Assembly (NCBI GenBank): GCA_963805325.1
Contig: CAWDTS010000022.1
Location: 372,001-436,000 of the forward strand
Length of the DNA: 64,000 bases
Direction of reading: 5' to 3'
Source: DASWJZ01 sp963805325
GTDB lineage: Bacteria; Pseudomonadota; Alphaproteobacteria; Rhizobiales; Afifellaceae
Shown: in pieces, positions 52,228 through 60,678 of the stretch
Numbering within the stretch: the first letter of the stretch is position 1
Layout of the letters: each line of letters opens with the position of its first letter
Notes under the pieces: model-generated
What the model was told of the DNA's origin: nothing
Seen by the model: the letters and a program-made list of their open reading frames with translations, nothing else
Databases searched by the model: none
Position numbers and translations under genes: made by a program

Positions 52228-52575
52228 CTAGACGGCGCATTCCCTTGTGATGGACTGCTTCAGCTTGGCGTGGTTGTCGAGCGAGACCTGGTCGAAGCGC
52301 TGGCGCAGTTCCGTCTCATTTGGTGCGGCGAGCACAAATTGCTTGCGGGCGGTCGGAGCGGCGTCCATCACGCCCTGCGCGCAGGCGACGAAGGCTTTGA
52401 ACTGCGATGCGCTCAACCCGCTCAGGTAGTCATTGCCACCGCGCACCGAGTTAAGGATGCGGGCAACAGCGCTTCGGAATTGCCGGTCGATCGAGGCGTT
52501 GGTCGCGGCCTGCGAGGCAGTTGTGCCAATCGCGAGAGCGAGCGCTCCCGCCAGAACTCTCATTTTGACGGTCAT
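52228..52575 (-). CDS. Exported protein of unknown function
   Basis: A 115-residue protein. The signal peptide MTVKMRVLAGALALAIGT ends near SQAATN. The mature part has VACAQGVMDAAPTARKQFVLAAPN and a terminal TRECAV, so two cysteines could form a disulfide. AGGA lies 7 bases before the ATG at 52575. No family is recognised; it is probably a small periplasmic protein. About 234 bases with no gene separate it from the dehydratase gene. Confidence 0.65.
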   Translation of the reverse strand: MTVKMRVLAGALALAIGTTASQAATNASIDRQFRSAVARILNSVRGGNDYLSGLSASQFKAFVACAQGVMDAAPTARKQFVLAAPNETELRQRFDQVSLDNHAKLKQSITRECAV

Positions 52576-52809
52576 TACTTGTTCCTTGGTAGCGGCGGAG
52601 CGCCAGGGCCGGTGTCCGCCCCAGACGACGGCTCGGCAACTCCGGACGGGTGACAAAAACCAGTCCGCAGGCGCGCTGTCAAAGGCAAAGTCCGGCCGTC
52701 TTTTTTGCAATGCAAACCGGGCCGGCCCTTTCCCCCCCACGGCACGAGCCCCTCGACCGACCTATGCGCATTGTGGCAAGCGTCGATCGGCTTTCACGAG
52801 GATTTCGCC

Positions 52810-53766
52810 ATGCTCGCCAGACAGGACACCGCGCCGCTCGACGGCGACGCCATCGGCGCGGCGGAAAGGCTTATCCGCCCGCATATCCGACGTACGCCGG
52901 TTCTCGATGTCGATGGCGGCGATTTCGGGCTCCAGGTCGGCCGCCTGGCGCTGAAGCTCGAACTTCTGCAGCATGCGGGCTCGTTCAAGCCGCGTGGCGC
53001 CTTCACCAATCTTCTGACGCGCAAGGTTCCGGAGGCGGGCGTCGTTGCGGCGTCCGGCGGCAATCATGGCGCGGCCGTCGCCTATGCCGCGATGCGGCTG
53101 GGGCACAGGGCGTCGATCTTCGTGCCGAGCGTCTCGTCTCCCGCGAAGATCGCGCGGATCAAAAGCTACGACGCCGATCTCGTAGTCGGCGGCGAGCGCT
53201 ATGTCGATGCGCTTGCGGCAGCCGAGGCTTTGGCCGCAAGAACCGGTGCGCTTCAGATCCACGCCTACGATCAGCCCGAGACGATCGTCGGGCAGGGGAC
53301 GCTCGGCCTTGAGCTTGAGGAGGATGCGCCGGACCTCGACACGCTTCTCATCGCCGTTGGCGGCGGCGGGTTGATCGGCGGCATCGCGGCCTGGTATGCG
53401 GGCCGCGCGAAGATCGTCGGCGTCGAGCCGGAGCTTGCGCCGACGCTCTACATGGCGCTCGAAGCCGGTGAGCCGGTCGATGCGCCGGCCGGCGGCATCG
53501 CGGCAGATTCGCTTGCACCGAAGCAGGTCGGGCGGCTCATGTTCCCGATCGCGCAAGCGCATGTCGATCACGTGGCATTGGTCGAAGACTCGGCCATCGC
53601 GGAGGCGCAGCGGGTGATCTGGGACAAGCTCAGGCTTGCGGCGGAGCCCGGCGGGGCCGCTGCGTTCGCGGCGCTTCTTTCCGGCCGTTACCGCCCGGAG
53701 AAGGACGAGCGCGTCGGCGTCATCCTCTGTGGCGGAAACACGAGCGCAGTGGACTTCACGCGCTAG
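52810..53766 (+). CDS. Threonine/serine dehydratase-like PLP enzyme
   Basis: Fold-type II PLP enzyme, 318 residues. The Schiff-base lysine is in GSFKPRGAF, the substrate loop is ASGGNHGAAVAYAA, and the phosphate cup is VGGGGLIGGIAAW. No regulatory ACT domain is attached, so it is a short, catabolic-type dehydratase or a serine racemase-like enzyme; which substrate is used cannot be told. GAGG lies 8 bases before the ATG. Its stop overlaps the trxC stop on the opposite strand by 4 bases. Confidence 0.88.
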   Translation: MLARQDTAPLDGDAIGAAERLIRPHIRRTPVLDVDGGDFGLQVGRLALKLELLQHAGSFKPRGAFTNLLTRKVPEAGVVAASGGNHGAAVAYAAMRLGHRASIFVPSVSSPAKIARIKSYDADLVVGGERYVDALAAAEALAARTGALQIHAYDQPETIVGQGTLGLELEEDAPDLDTLLIAVGGGGLIGGIAAWYAGRAKIVGVEPELAPTLYMALEAGEPVDAPAGGIAADSLAPKQVGRLMFPIAQAHVDHVALVEDSAIAEAQRVIWDKLRLAAEPGGAAAFAALLSGRYRPEKDERVGVILCGGNTSAVDFTR

Positions 53767-54221
53767 GCTGCGGCGCGGCCGAGATTTGCCTCGGCGAAGC
53801 GGACGATTCCGGCCGCCTGCATGGCGCCGGACTGGCGCGCGATCTCGCGGCCGTGGTGGAAAAGAATCATGGTCGGAATGGCGCGAATCCCATAACGCGC
53901 GCCGACGCTCTGCGCGGCCTCGGTATCGACCTTCGCGAGCCTGACGCGCGGTTCCAGCCGCGCCGCCGCTTTCTCGAATTCCGGCGCCATCATCAGGCAG
54001 GGGCCGCACCACGCGGCCCAGAAATCGACGAGGACCGGCACGTCGCTCTTCTCAATGTGCTTCAGGAAGCGCGCCTCGTCGTCGAGCGCGACCGGGTGGC
54101 TGGAAAAGAGCTTCGTCTTGCATTTTCCGCAGACGGCCTTGCCGGCATCCGAAAGTCGTAACTCCGGGACACGGTTCAGCGCGTCGCAATGCGGACAGAC
54201 GACGGTTAGTGAGCTGGCCAT
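53763..54221 (-). CDS. trxC: Thioredoxin 2 (zinc-ribbon thioredoxin)
   Basis: A 152-residue cytoplasmic disulfide reductase. The N-terminal zinc ribbon has two C-x2-C pairs (VVCPHCDAL and VCGKCKTKL), followed by a thioredoxin fold with WAAWCGPCLM and the cis-proline in IRAIPTMILF. TrxC in other bacteria belongs to the oxidative-stress response. Convergent with the dehydratase gene. Confidence 0.95.
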   Translation of the reverse strand: MASSLTVVCPHCDALNRVPELRLSDAGKAVCGKCKTKLFSSHPVALDDEARFLKHIEKSDVPVLVDFWAAWCGPCLMMAPEFEKAAARLEPRVRLAKVDTEAAQSVGARYGIRAIPTMILFHHGREIARQSGAMQAAGIVRFAEANLGRAAA

Positions 54222-54295
54222 ACAAGTCCTCAGCAGGTCTCCTCAGCGCCCCACGCTCAGGATGCGCGGTCCGCGCGCGGCGGCGTTGACGCGGG

Positions 54296-54884
54296 TCAAG
54301 CGATAGGTTCGGTGATCTCCGCCAAGACGACCCGTCCGCGCGGCGAGAGCCGGTAGCCGACCTCAAGCGGCTCGGCCAGGCCGAGGTCCTTCAGCATGCG
54401 GACATCGCGCTTGAAGATCATCGGGTCGCGCCCGATGCTTGTGGCGAGGTCGGGCTCGCGCCGTGCCGGATATTTGTCGATCAGGCGCAGCATCGCGCGC
54501 GTCCACGCGCCGTTGGGGCTCGCGTGGTCGAGACGGTTCAGCGCGGCGATGACGCTCTTCATCTCCTTCTTGGTGAGCTTCGCCTCCTTGCGGAGCGCGA
54601 TCAGCGGATCGGCTCCGATGCGGCGGAATGCGATGCGGTAAAGATCCCCCTCTTCGTCGCTGAGCGCCTCCATCAGGGCCGCACGCGACCTGTAGCCGGC
54701 GCTCCGTGCGTCGGATTCCTTGATCGCCTTGGCGGCGATCTTGTCGACCGCATCGACTGCGAGCAGGCCAGCGCGTCGTCCTCAGCGCGCCGCCCGCCTT
54801 CACCGCCGGTTTCGTCCAGCGGCGGAAAGCGAGCGTCACGCGCCCGGCTTCAATCAGTTCGAGGGTTTCGCGCTTGAACAGCAC
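54296..54884 (-). CDS. ASCH/PUA-like domain protein with C-terminal winged-helix region, frameshifted
   Basis: The first frame reads MLFKRETLELIEAGRVTLAFRR, an ASCH-domain start with the basic RNA-facing motif. The next frame continues LLAVDAVDKI and then AALMEALSDEEGDLYRIAFRRIG, ending with a helix-turn-helix-like segment (FKRDVRMLKDLGLAEPLEVGYRLS). The 589-base span is one more than a multiple of three; removing one base near 54773 gives about 195 residues. ASCH proteins may bind RNA or nucleotide ligands; function unknown. The break is probably a sequencing error. It is 21 bases downstream of acs. Confidence 0.7.
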
Positions 54885-54905
54885 GGAAGTCGCAGGCTCC
54901 TTGTC

Positions 54906-56864
54906 CTAGGTTGCGCGGTTCTGTCGATTGTCGATGAGACTGTCGACGACCGTCGGATCGGCGAGCGTTGAGGTGTCGCCGAGATTGGAGAAATCGTCCT
55001 CGGCGATCTTGCGCAGGATGCGGCGCATGATCTTGCCGGAGCGCGTCTTGGGCAGGCCGGGTGCGAACTGGATGAGATCGGGCGAGGCGATGGGGCCGAT
55101 CTCGGTCCTCACCCAGTCGCGAAGCTCTTTCCTCAGCGGCTCGCTCGGCTCTTCGCCGGCCATCAGCGTCACGTAGCAGTAGATGCCTTGGCCTTTGATG
55201 TCGTGCGGATAGCCAACGACGGCCGCTTCCGACACTTTCGGATGCGCGACGAGGGCCAATTCGACCTCCGCCGTTCCCATGCGGTGGCCGGAAACGTTCA
55301 GAACGTCGTCGACGCGGCCGGTGATCCAGTAATAGCCGTCGGCATCGCGACGGCAGCCGTCGCCGGTGAAGTACATGCCTTTGAAATGCGCGAAGTAGGT
55401 GTCGACGAAGCGCTGATGGTCGCCATAGAGGCTGCGCATCTGGCCGGGCCAGGAATCGAGGATCACCAGATTGCCGTCGCCGACGCCTTCGATCAGCTTG
55501 CCGTCATTGTCGACCAGCGCCGGCTTGATGCCGAAGAAGGGAAGCGTGGCGGAGCCCGGCTTCTGCGCGATGGCGCCCGGAAGCGGCGTGATCAGGATGC
55601 CGCCGGTCTCCGTCTGCCACCAGGTGTCGACGATTGGGCAGCGGCCGTCACCAACGACGCGCCAGTACCATTCCCATGCTTCCGGATTGATCGGCTCCCC
55701 CACGGTGCCGAGCAGCCGCAGCGATTTGCGCGAGGTCTTCTTCACATGCTCCTCGCCGGCGCCCATCAGCGCGCGGATCGCGGTCGGCGCCGTGTAGAAG
55801 ATGTTGACGGCGTGCTTGTCGACGACATCCCAGAAACGCGAGACGGTCGGATAGTTCGGCACGCCTTCGAAGATCAGCGTGGTGGCGCCGTTCGCGAGCG
55901 GGCCGTAGACGATATAGGAGTGGCCGGTCACCCAGCCGACGTCGGCCGTGCACCAGTAGACGTCACCGTCGTGGTAGTCGAAGACGAAGCGATGCGTTGT
56001 CGAGACGTAGACGAGGTAGCCGCCGGTCGTGTGGAGCACGCCCTTCGGCTTGCCGGTCGAGCCCGACGTGTAAAGGATGAAGAGCGGATCTTCCGCGTTC
56101 ATCTCCACCGGCGGACAGTCGGCGGAGGCCTTCTCCATCTCCTCGTGGTACCAAAGGTCGCGGCCCGCCTTCATGTCGATCTTGCCGCCGGTGCGCTTGA
56201 CGACGAGCACATTGCGCACCGAGGCGCCGTCCTTCTCGGCCCGCACGATCGCCTTGTCGGTGTTGGCCTTGAGCGGGATCGGCCGGCCGCCGCGCAGGCC
56301 CTCGTCGGCGGTGATGACGAAATCGGAGCGGCAGTCTTCGATGCGGTTCGCCAGCGAGTCGGGAGAGAAGCCGCCGAAGACGACGGAGTGGACGGCGCCG
56401 ATCCTGGCGCAGGCGAGCATCGCGTAGGCCGACTCCGGGATCATCGGCATGTAGATCGTGACGCGGTCGCCTTTCTTGACGCCGTGCGCCTTCATGACAT
56501 TGGCGAGGCGGCAGACATGCGCGTGCAGCTCGCGATACGTGATCTTCTTGTCTTCCGCCGGGTTGTCGCCTTCCCAGATGATGGCAACCTGATCGGCGCG
56601 ATCCTTCAAATGCCGGTCAATGCAATTGGCTGAGATGTTGAGGCTGCCGTCCTCGAACCATTTGATCGAGACGTTCGGATACTCGTACGTGCTGTTCTTC
56701 ACCTTGGTGAAGGGTTTCAGCCAGTCGATCCGCTTTGCTTGTTCTGCCCAGAAGCCGTCGGGGTCTTCCACGCTTCTACGGTACATCGATTGATACTTCG
56801 CAGAATCGATATAGGCGCGCGTTGCCCACTCCTTGGAAACAGGGTGGATCTTCACTTCCGACAT
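54906..56864 (-). CDS. acs: Acetyl-CoA synthetase
   Basis: AMP-forming acetate-CoA ligase, 652 residues. Motif A3 is LFILYTSGSTGKPKGVLH, A5 reads WQTETGG, A7 YFTGDGC and A8 includes GRVDDVLNVSGHRMGTAE. The catalytic, acetylatable lysine is in PKTRSGKIMRR near the C-terminus, so control by Pat/CobB-type acetylation is possible. Feeds acetate into central metabolism. It stands first in its minus-strand run, with the ASCH gene just downstream. Confidence 0.97.
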   Translation of the reverse strand: MSEVKIHPVSKEWATRAYIDSAKYQSMYRRSVEDPDGFWAEQAKRIDWLKPFTKVKNSTYEYPNVSIKWFEDGSLNISANCIDRHLKDRADQVAIIWEGDNPAEDKKITYRELHAHVCRLANVMKAHGVKKGDRVTIYMPMIPESAYAMLACARIGAVHSVVFGGFSPDSLANRIEDCRSDFVITADEGLRGGRPIPLKANTDKAIVRAEKDGASVRNVLVVKRTGGKIDMKAGRDLWYHEEMEKASADCPPVEMNAEDPLFILYTSGSTGKPKGVLHTTGGYLVYVSTTHRFVFDYHDGDVYWCTADVGWVTGHSYIVYGPLANGATTLIFEGVPNYPTVSRFWDVVDKHAVNIFYTAPTAIRALMGAGEEHVKKTSRKSLRLLGTVGEPINPEAWEWYWRVVGDGRCPIVDTWWQTETGGILITPLPGAIAQKPGSATLPFFGIKPALVDNDGKLIEGVGDGNLVILDSWPGQMRSLYGDHQRFVDTYFAHFKGMYFTGDGCRRDADGYYWITGRVDDVLNVSGHRMGTAEVELALVAHPKVSEAAVVGYPHDIKGQGIYCYVTLMAGEEPSEPLRKELRDWVRTEIGPIASPDLIQFAPGLPKTRSGKIMRRILRKIAEDDFSNLGDTSTLADPTVVDSLIDNRQNRAT

Positions 56865-57048
56865 CAGCCTCTTCCTCCCGGCGGAAACGGCGGGGCAAGC
56901 CCCTCAAGTTTGTTGCCACTATTATGCGGACGGCGACGGTCCGCGTCCATGGACAGCTTGCGTTCCGGGTTTCAAGAAGAAAACCTTTAGATAACAATCG
57001 ATTACGGCGCAATGGCCAGCGCGGAAGGACGGCCGGAGCCGCACGAAA

Positions 57049-57468
57049 TCAGGCCCCGAAGAGGCCGATCACCAAGCCCATCACCAGGAGGACGCCCAGC
57101 CAATGACCGGCGTCAATCAGGGTGCGGGACCAGGAATCGCGGGCGAAACGGTTGTTAACCGTGACGGTTGTCGCAACGAAGCCGATCCACAGCATCACGG
57201 CGGAAAAGAGCGCCCGCTCGACGTTTACCTCGCCGATGTGGAAGACGATGCCGAAGAGCATCGTCGCCATGACCAGCTCGGCGACAAGGGAGATGACGAT
57301 CGCCGAAGCGCCGGGGCGATCGGGAGGGCCGCCCGGCAAGGTCCGCTGCAGCGACTTCGCCCATTGCTGGCCGAGCGCCCAATACCAGAGCGCGCCGAAG
57401 ATCCAGCCGGCGAGAGCAGCCACGATCACCGTGACCACCTTCAACTGAGACAGAATTGCTGCGAGCAC
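57049..57468 (-). CDS. DUF1761 membrane protein
   Basis: A 139-residue inner-membrane protein with four hydrophobic helices. The starts of helices show VAALAGWIFGALWYWALG and a W-x3-L-x5 pattern typical of DUF1761, and the end GHWLGVLLVMGLVIGLFG fits. Function unknown. On the same strand as, and about 25 bases from, the methyltransferase gene, though downstream of it, so the two may be co-transcribed. Confidence 0.85.
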   Translation of the reverse strand: MLAAILSQLKVVTVIVAALAGWIFGALWYWALGQQWAKSLQRTLPGGPPDRPGASAIVISLVAELVMATMLFGIVFHIGEVNVERALFSAVMLWIGFVATTVTVNNRFARDSWSRTLIDAGHWLGVLLVMGLVIGLFGA

Positions 57469-57492
57469 CCGATCCTCCTTAGCGCGTGCCTC

Positions 57493-58143
57493 TCAAGGCC
57501 TTTCGCCGGCATAGCGCCAGACGCTGGTCCGCTTGATCTCCGAATCCTCCAGCGCCCGCGTCACCGGAACTTCATAGCGCGCCAGGAAGGAGAAGCGCTC
57601 CTTGGGAAAATAACTGCGGCCCGGGTCGCCGACCAGCACCGTTGCGCCGCGCCTGGTCAGCGCGTCGAGCCAGGGGATCAGCCGGTCCGCGAGCGGCTTT
57701 TCGTAGAAGGCGTCGCCGACCAGCACGATCTGCCAGTCGCCGTCCGCACCGATCAGGTCGCCGCTCAGCACCGCGATCTCGGCTGCGTTCTCGGCCGCGT
57801 TCAAGGCGATGGCGGCCTGCGCGATCGCATCGATCTCGTTCGCGCCGGCCGAGGATGCGCCGGCCCTTGCCGCGGCGATGGCCACGAGGCCGGAGCCGGA
57901 TGCAAAGTCGAGCACGTTACGGCCGGCGACGATTTCGGGATTGTCGAGCACGTAGCGGGCGAGCGCCTGGCCGCCCGCCCATGCAAAAGCCCAGTAGGGC
58001 GGCGGCACGCCTTCCTCGGCCAGCGCCTCCTCGGTCTTCTCCCAAAGCGGCAGCGCCTCATGCGCGAGGCGCAGCCGGATTTCGGGCACAAGCGGCGGGG
58101 AGAGGAGGGCGGTGTTGGCGAGAACGAAAGCGGCGGCATCCAT
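57493..58143 (-). CDS. ETF-beta-type lysine methyltransferase homologue
   Basis: Class I SAM-dependent methyltransferase, 216 residues. PPPYWAFAWAGGQALARYVLD and motif I LDFASGSGLVAIAAARAGA, together with VLVGDAFYE (in place of the D-x-x-Y motif), resemble the electron-transfer-flavoprotein beta-subunit lysine methyltransferase (METTL20/ETFBKMT) and its alphaproteobacterial relatives. The bacterial enzyme methylates ETF-beta and possibly ribosomal proteins. Substrate here is inferred from family only. Confidence 0.75.
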   Translation of the reverse strand: MDAAAFVLANTALLSPPLVPEIRLRLAHEALPLWEKTEEALAEEGVPPPYWAFAWAGGQALARYVLDNPEIVAGRNVLDFASGSGLVAIAAARAGASSAGANEIDAIAQAAIALNAAENAAEIAVLSGDLIGADGDWQIVLVGDAFYEKPLADRLIPWLDALTRRGATVLVGDPGRSYFPKERFSFLARYEVPVTRALEDSEIKRTSVWRYAGERP

Positions 58144-58177
58144 CCCGCCTTATGGCGCGACGGGAAACAAGAAGCGA

Positions 58178-58192
58178 CCGCGCAAAGCGCGG
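58178..58192 (-). terminator. Possible weak terminator after DUF1344 gene
   Basis: CCGCGC and GCGCGG form a perfect 6-bp stem with an AAA loop, 26 bases beyond the DUF1344 stop. The minus-strand continuation GCTTCTTGTTT is only moderately T-rich. Confidence 0.4.
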
Positions 58193-58218
58193 CCGCCTCC
58201 CAAATGCTGGTGCGAAGC

Positions 58219-58479
58219 TTAGCTGCTTGGCGCGACCGTGGTGGCGGTCATCATCCCACCCGATCCCTCGTCATAGGTGATCGTAACGTCCTGCCCGACC
58301 TGCAGCGAGGCGGCGTCGAAGTCCGCCGGCAGCTGATAGGTCTGGCCGTCAGCGAGCGTGACGGTCCCGGCGGTCGCGTCGATGCTCTTGATCGCGCCGC
58401 TTGCCTCGGCGGCATAAGCGGAGAGCGACGAGGCGGCCAGCATGGCGGCTGCACCGGCGGCAATCATCAACTTGCGCAT
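58219..58479 (-). CDS. DUF1344 exported protein
   Basis: An 86-residue periplasmic protein. The signal peptide MRKLMIAAGAAAMLAASS ends near AYAAE. The mature part, GAIKSIDATAGTVTLADGQTYQLP followed by QVGQDVTITYDE, is the DUF1344 beta-fold. GGAAGGAAG lies just upstream of the ATG. Function unknown; common in Hyphomicrobiales, often in several copies. It sits downstream of the unknown exported gene at 58691. Confidence 0.85.
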   Translation of the reverse strand: MRKLMIAAGAAAMLAASSLSAYAAEASGAIKSIDATAGTVTLADGQTYQLPADFDAASLQVGQDVTITYDEGSGGMMTATTVAPSS

Positions 58480-58690
58480 CTGTCTTCCTTCCTTGGCTCG
58501 CCGTCTTGAGGAAAGTCCCCCCGACGGCTTCGCACCCCAAGCCGCTCGCTCAACACATGCCTTGCGGCATCGGTTCCGTTGAAAATCGACGTCTTTGAAA
58601 GACCTTTGAATCGCCAGATTCCAGACGTGACAACGTGGCGTCGCGAAGGCGTCGCGGCTCAATAAATTCCAATCAGAAAAAGTCGGTCGG

Positions 58691-59134
58691 CTAATTTTCC
58701 GGAAGGCCGCCGGCTACGACGAACGCCGAGGCCCAATCGCCGGAGAGGTTGACGAGCGCGCCGAAGACCCGCGTGTCGTGGCCGGTGTTGTCGGCTGCCG
58801 AGTAGAGGCGCTCGCGCAGGATCACGTGCAGTTCGGGAAACTGGCCGCAGGAGCGCGCGCCGGCGAGGTTCGCATAAGCGGAACGCGCTTCTTCGATGCC
58901 GGAGGTGCGAGCGCGCGCAAGCTGTTCCGCCAACGGAGCCGAAGTGCACAGCACCCAATTGTGGACTGTCATCTCCGTCTCGAGCGCATAGTCGAGAGCA
59001 ACCGGTGCCGACACGACGTCGGGCGCCGGCGCGGTGACAGGGATATCGTTCGGCGCGGCCGCCCAACCGGCGGAGGCGAAAATGCAAGAGGCGACAAGCG
59101 TCGCCAGCGGACGTGCGTTCAATAGGATCGTCAT
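58691..59134 (-). CDS. Exported protein of unknown function
   Basis: A 147-residue protein with a signal peptide ending near GWAAAP. The mature part contains HNWVLCTSAPLAEQLARAR and ARSCGQFPELHVILRERLY, two cysteines that could pair in the periplasm. No family is recognised, although its length and layout are typical of small periplasmic proteins in this order. About 250 bases separate it from the rhomboid gene. Confidence 0.6.
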   Translation of the reverse strand: MTILLNARPLATLVASCIFASAGWAAAPNDIPVTAPAPDVVSAPVALDYALETEMTVHNWVLCTSAPLAEQLARARTSGIEEARSAYANLAGARSCGQFPELHVILRERLYSAADNTGHDTRVFGALVNLSGDWASAFVVAGGLPEN

Positions 59135-59357
59135 TACAGCCCTTTCCTCGTCAGCGCGCCGACAGATGGCGGCCCGCGAAGGACCGCCTTCGTGCCAGTG
59201 ACCGGCGCGGCGCTTCGCGAGTTCTTGCGAAGGCCTGCTCCAACCCCCTCAGCGACGCATTGCGCCGCAACACGAATTGAACCTGCGTCGGAACGAAGGC
59301 GCAACCCAAAGCGGCCGGATTGCGGCAATTGCGAATGAGGTGTTGCGGCGATGTGAA

Positions 59358-59376
59358 GTTAGCCGTTGCGGCTAAC
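59358..59376 (-). terminator. Perfect hairpin downstream of the rhomboid gene
   Basis: GTTAGCCG and CGGCTAAC form an 8-bp stem with a TTG loop, 9 bases after the rhomboid stop. A T-run is missing, so termination is only possible; it may stabilise the 3' end. Confidence 0.45.
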
Positions 59377-59384
59377 GGGTCGAC

Positions 59385-60134
59385 TCAGCCCCATGGGCCG
59401 CCCCAGGGGCCGCGCCGCTGCTCGACGTGGAACGGCTTCGAGTGCGGCTTCTCAAGAAGCGGAATCCAGCGGCGCTTGAAGAACGTGATCAGCGCGAGCC
59501 CTGCGAGGAAGCCGCCGATATGCGCCCAGAAGGCAACGCCCGCCTCGCCGGCCCCCGGTGCCGCTGCGCTGAAAAGCTGCATCAGGAACCAGACGCCGAG
59601 CACGATCAGCGCCGGTACGTGCGCGATCCAGAAGAAGAAGCCGAGGAAGATGAAGACCCGGATCGTCGCGCCGGGATGAAGCAGGACATAGGCGCCGAGC
59701 ACGCCCGATATCGCGCCGCTCGCGCCGATCATCGGCGCTTCGGAAGCCGGATCGACATAGGCCTGCGTCAGCGCCGCCGCGGTCCCGCAAAGGAGATAGA
59801 AGGCGGCGTAACGGACATGCCCCATCGAATCTTCGATGTTGTCGCCGAAGATCCAGAGATAGAGCATGTTGCCGCCGATATGCAGGAAGCCGCCATGCAT
59901 GAACATGGAGGTGAGGATCGTCGCCCAGGCAGGCACAAGGACAAGCTCCGGCGGGAGATCGGCGCGGCCGAGAAGACGCGCCGGAATCATGCCGAGGCTC
60001 AACACCGCGCGGTCGTCGCCGTCTGTCCCGAGCGAGAGCTGCCAAAGGAAGACGACGACGCAGATCGCGATGATCGCGTAGTTCACATAGGGCGCGACGT
60101 GCTGCCGCGGATTGTCGTCGGAGAGTGGAAACAA
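59385..60134 (-). CDS. Rhomboid-family intramembrane serine protease
   Basis: Inner-membrane protease with six predicted helices, about 249 residues. The catalytic serine is in IGASGAISG and the histidine in AHIGGFLAG; the L1 loop and HGGFLHIGGNMLYLWIFG match rhomboids. The last residues are RRGPWGGPWG, similar to the HtpX tail. A TTG at 60134 is the most plausible start, because the upstream gene ends at 60149. Substrates are unknown. Upstream on the same strand is the EVE gene. Confidence 0.88.
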   Translation of the reverse strand: MFPLSDDNPRQHVAPYVNYAIIAICVVVFLWQLSLGTDGDDRAVLSLGMIPARLLGRADLPPELVLVPAWATILTSMFMHGGFLHIGGNMLYLWIFGDNIEDSMGHVRYAAFYLLCGTAAALTQAYVDPASEAPMIGASGAISGVLGAYVLLHPGATIRVFIFLGFFFWIAHVPALIVLGVWFLMQLFSAAAPGAGEAGVAFWAHIGGFLAGLALITFFKRRWIPLLEKPHSKPFHVEQRRGPWGGPWG

Positions 60135-60148
60135 GGACGCGCTCGCCG

Positions 60149-60574
60149 CTAGCGGAATTTCGCCGGGTCGAGTCCGCCCATCTTCAGGACGAACGCCCAT
60201 TCGGCGTCGCTGACCGGCTGCACGGAAAGGCGCGAGTTCCTGACGAGCACCATTTCCTTCAGCTTCGGTTCGGCCTTGATCTCAGCCAGCGTCACTGGCT
60301 TCGGCACGTCGGCCACAGCTTTCAGGTCGACGCATTCCCAATCCGCGTCCTTCGATTCCGGGTGCGCCTCGGCAATCACCTCGACGATGCCGACGACGGC
60401 CTTCTCGCCGCCGGAATGATAGAAGAAGCCGCGCTCGCCCTTCTTCATCTTGCGCATGTTGCTGCGCGCCTGGAAATTGCGGACGCCGTCCCATTCCTGG
60501 CCCTTGGCGCCCTTGTCCTTCTGGTTCTGCCAGGACCAGCTCTCCGGCTCCGACTTGAACAGCCAATGCGCCAT
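60149..60574 (-). CDS. EVE-domain protein
   Basis: A 141-residue PUA/YTH-like protein. MAHWLFKSEPESWSW, the GVRNFQARSNMRKM motif and GFFYHSGGEKAVVGI are the standard EVE elements that line a pocket for a modified base. Homologues bind modified nucleotides and are near tsaD and gpsA in many alphaproteobacteria, as here. No restriction partner is fused or adjacent, so a housekeeping role is more likely than defence. Confidence 0.93.
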   Translation of the reverse strand: MAHWLFKSEPESWSWQNQKDKGAKGQEWDGVRNFQARSNMRKMKKGERGFFYHSGGEKAVVGIVEVIAEAHPESKDADWECVDLKAVADVPKPVTLAEIKAEPKLKEMVLVRNSRLSVQPVSDAEWAFVLKMGGLDPAKFR

Positions 60575-60678
60575 TCTTTCTCCTCCTTGCGACCGCGCTG
60601 GCGCCTCCCGGCCATTTCCCAGCTTTCGGCTCCCGGCTAGAATAGGCGAAATTCATCGCGATCAGGATAGGGCAATCG

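Noticed and set aside
60149..60574. EVE protein as part of a modification-dependent defence system
   Set aside because: It is a stand-alone domain in a housekeeping neighbourhood (tsaD, gpsA) without a nuclease or helicase partner.
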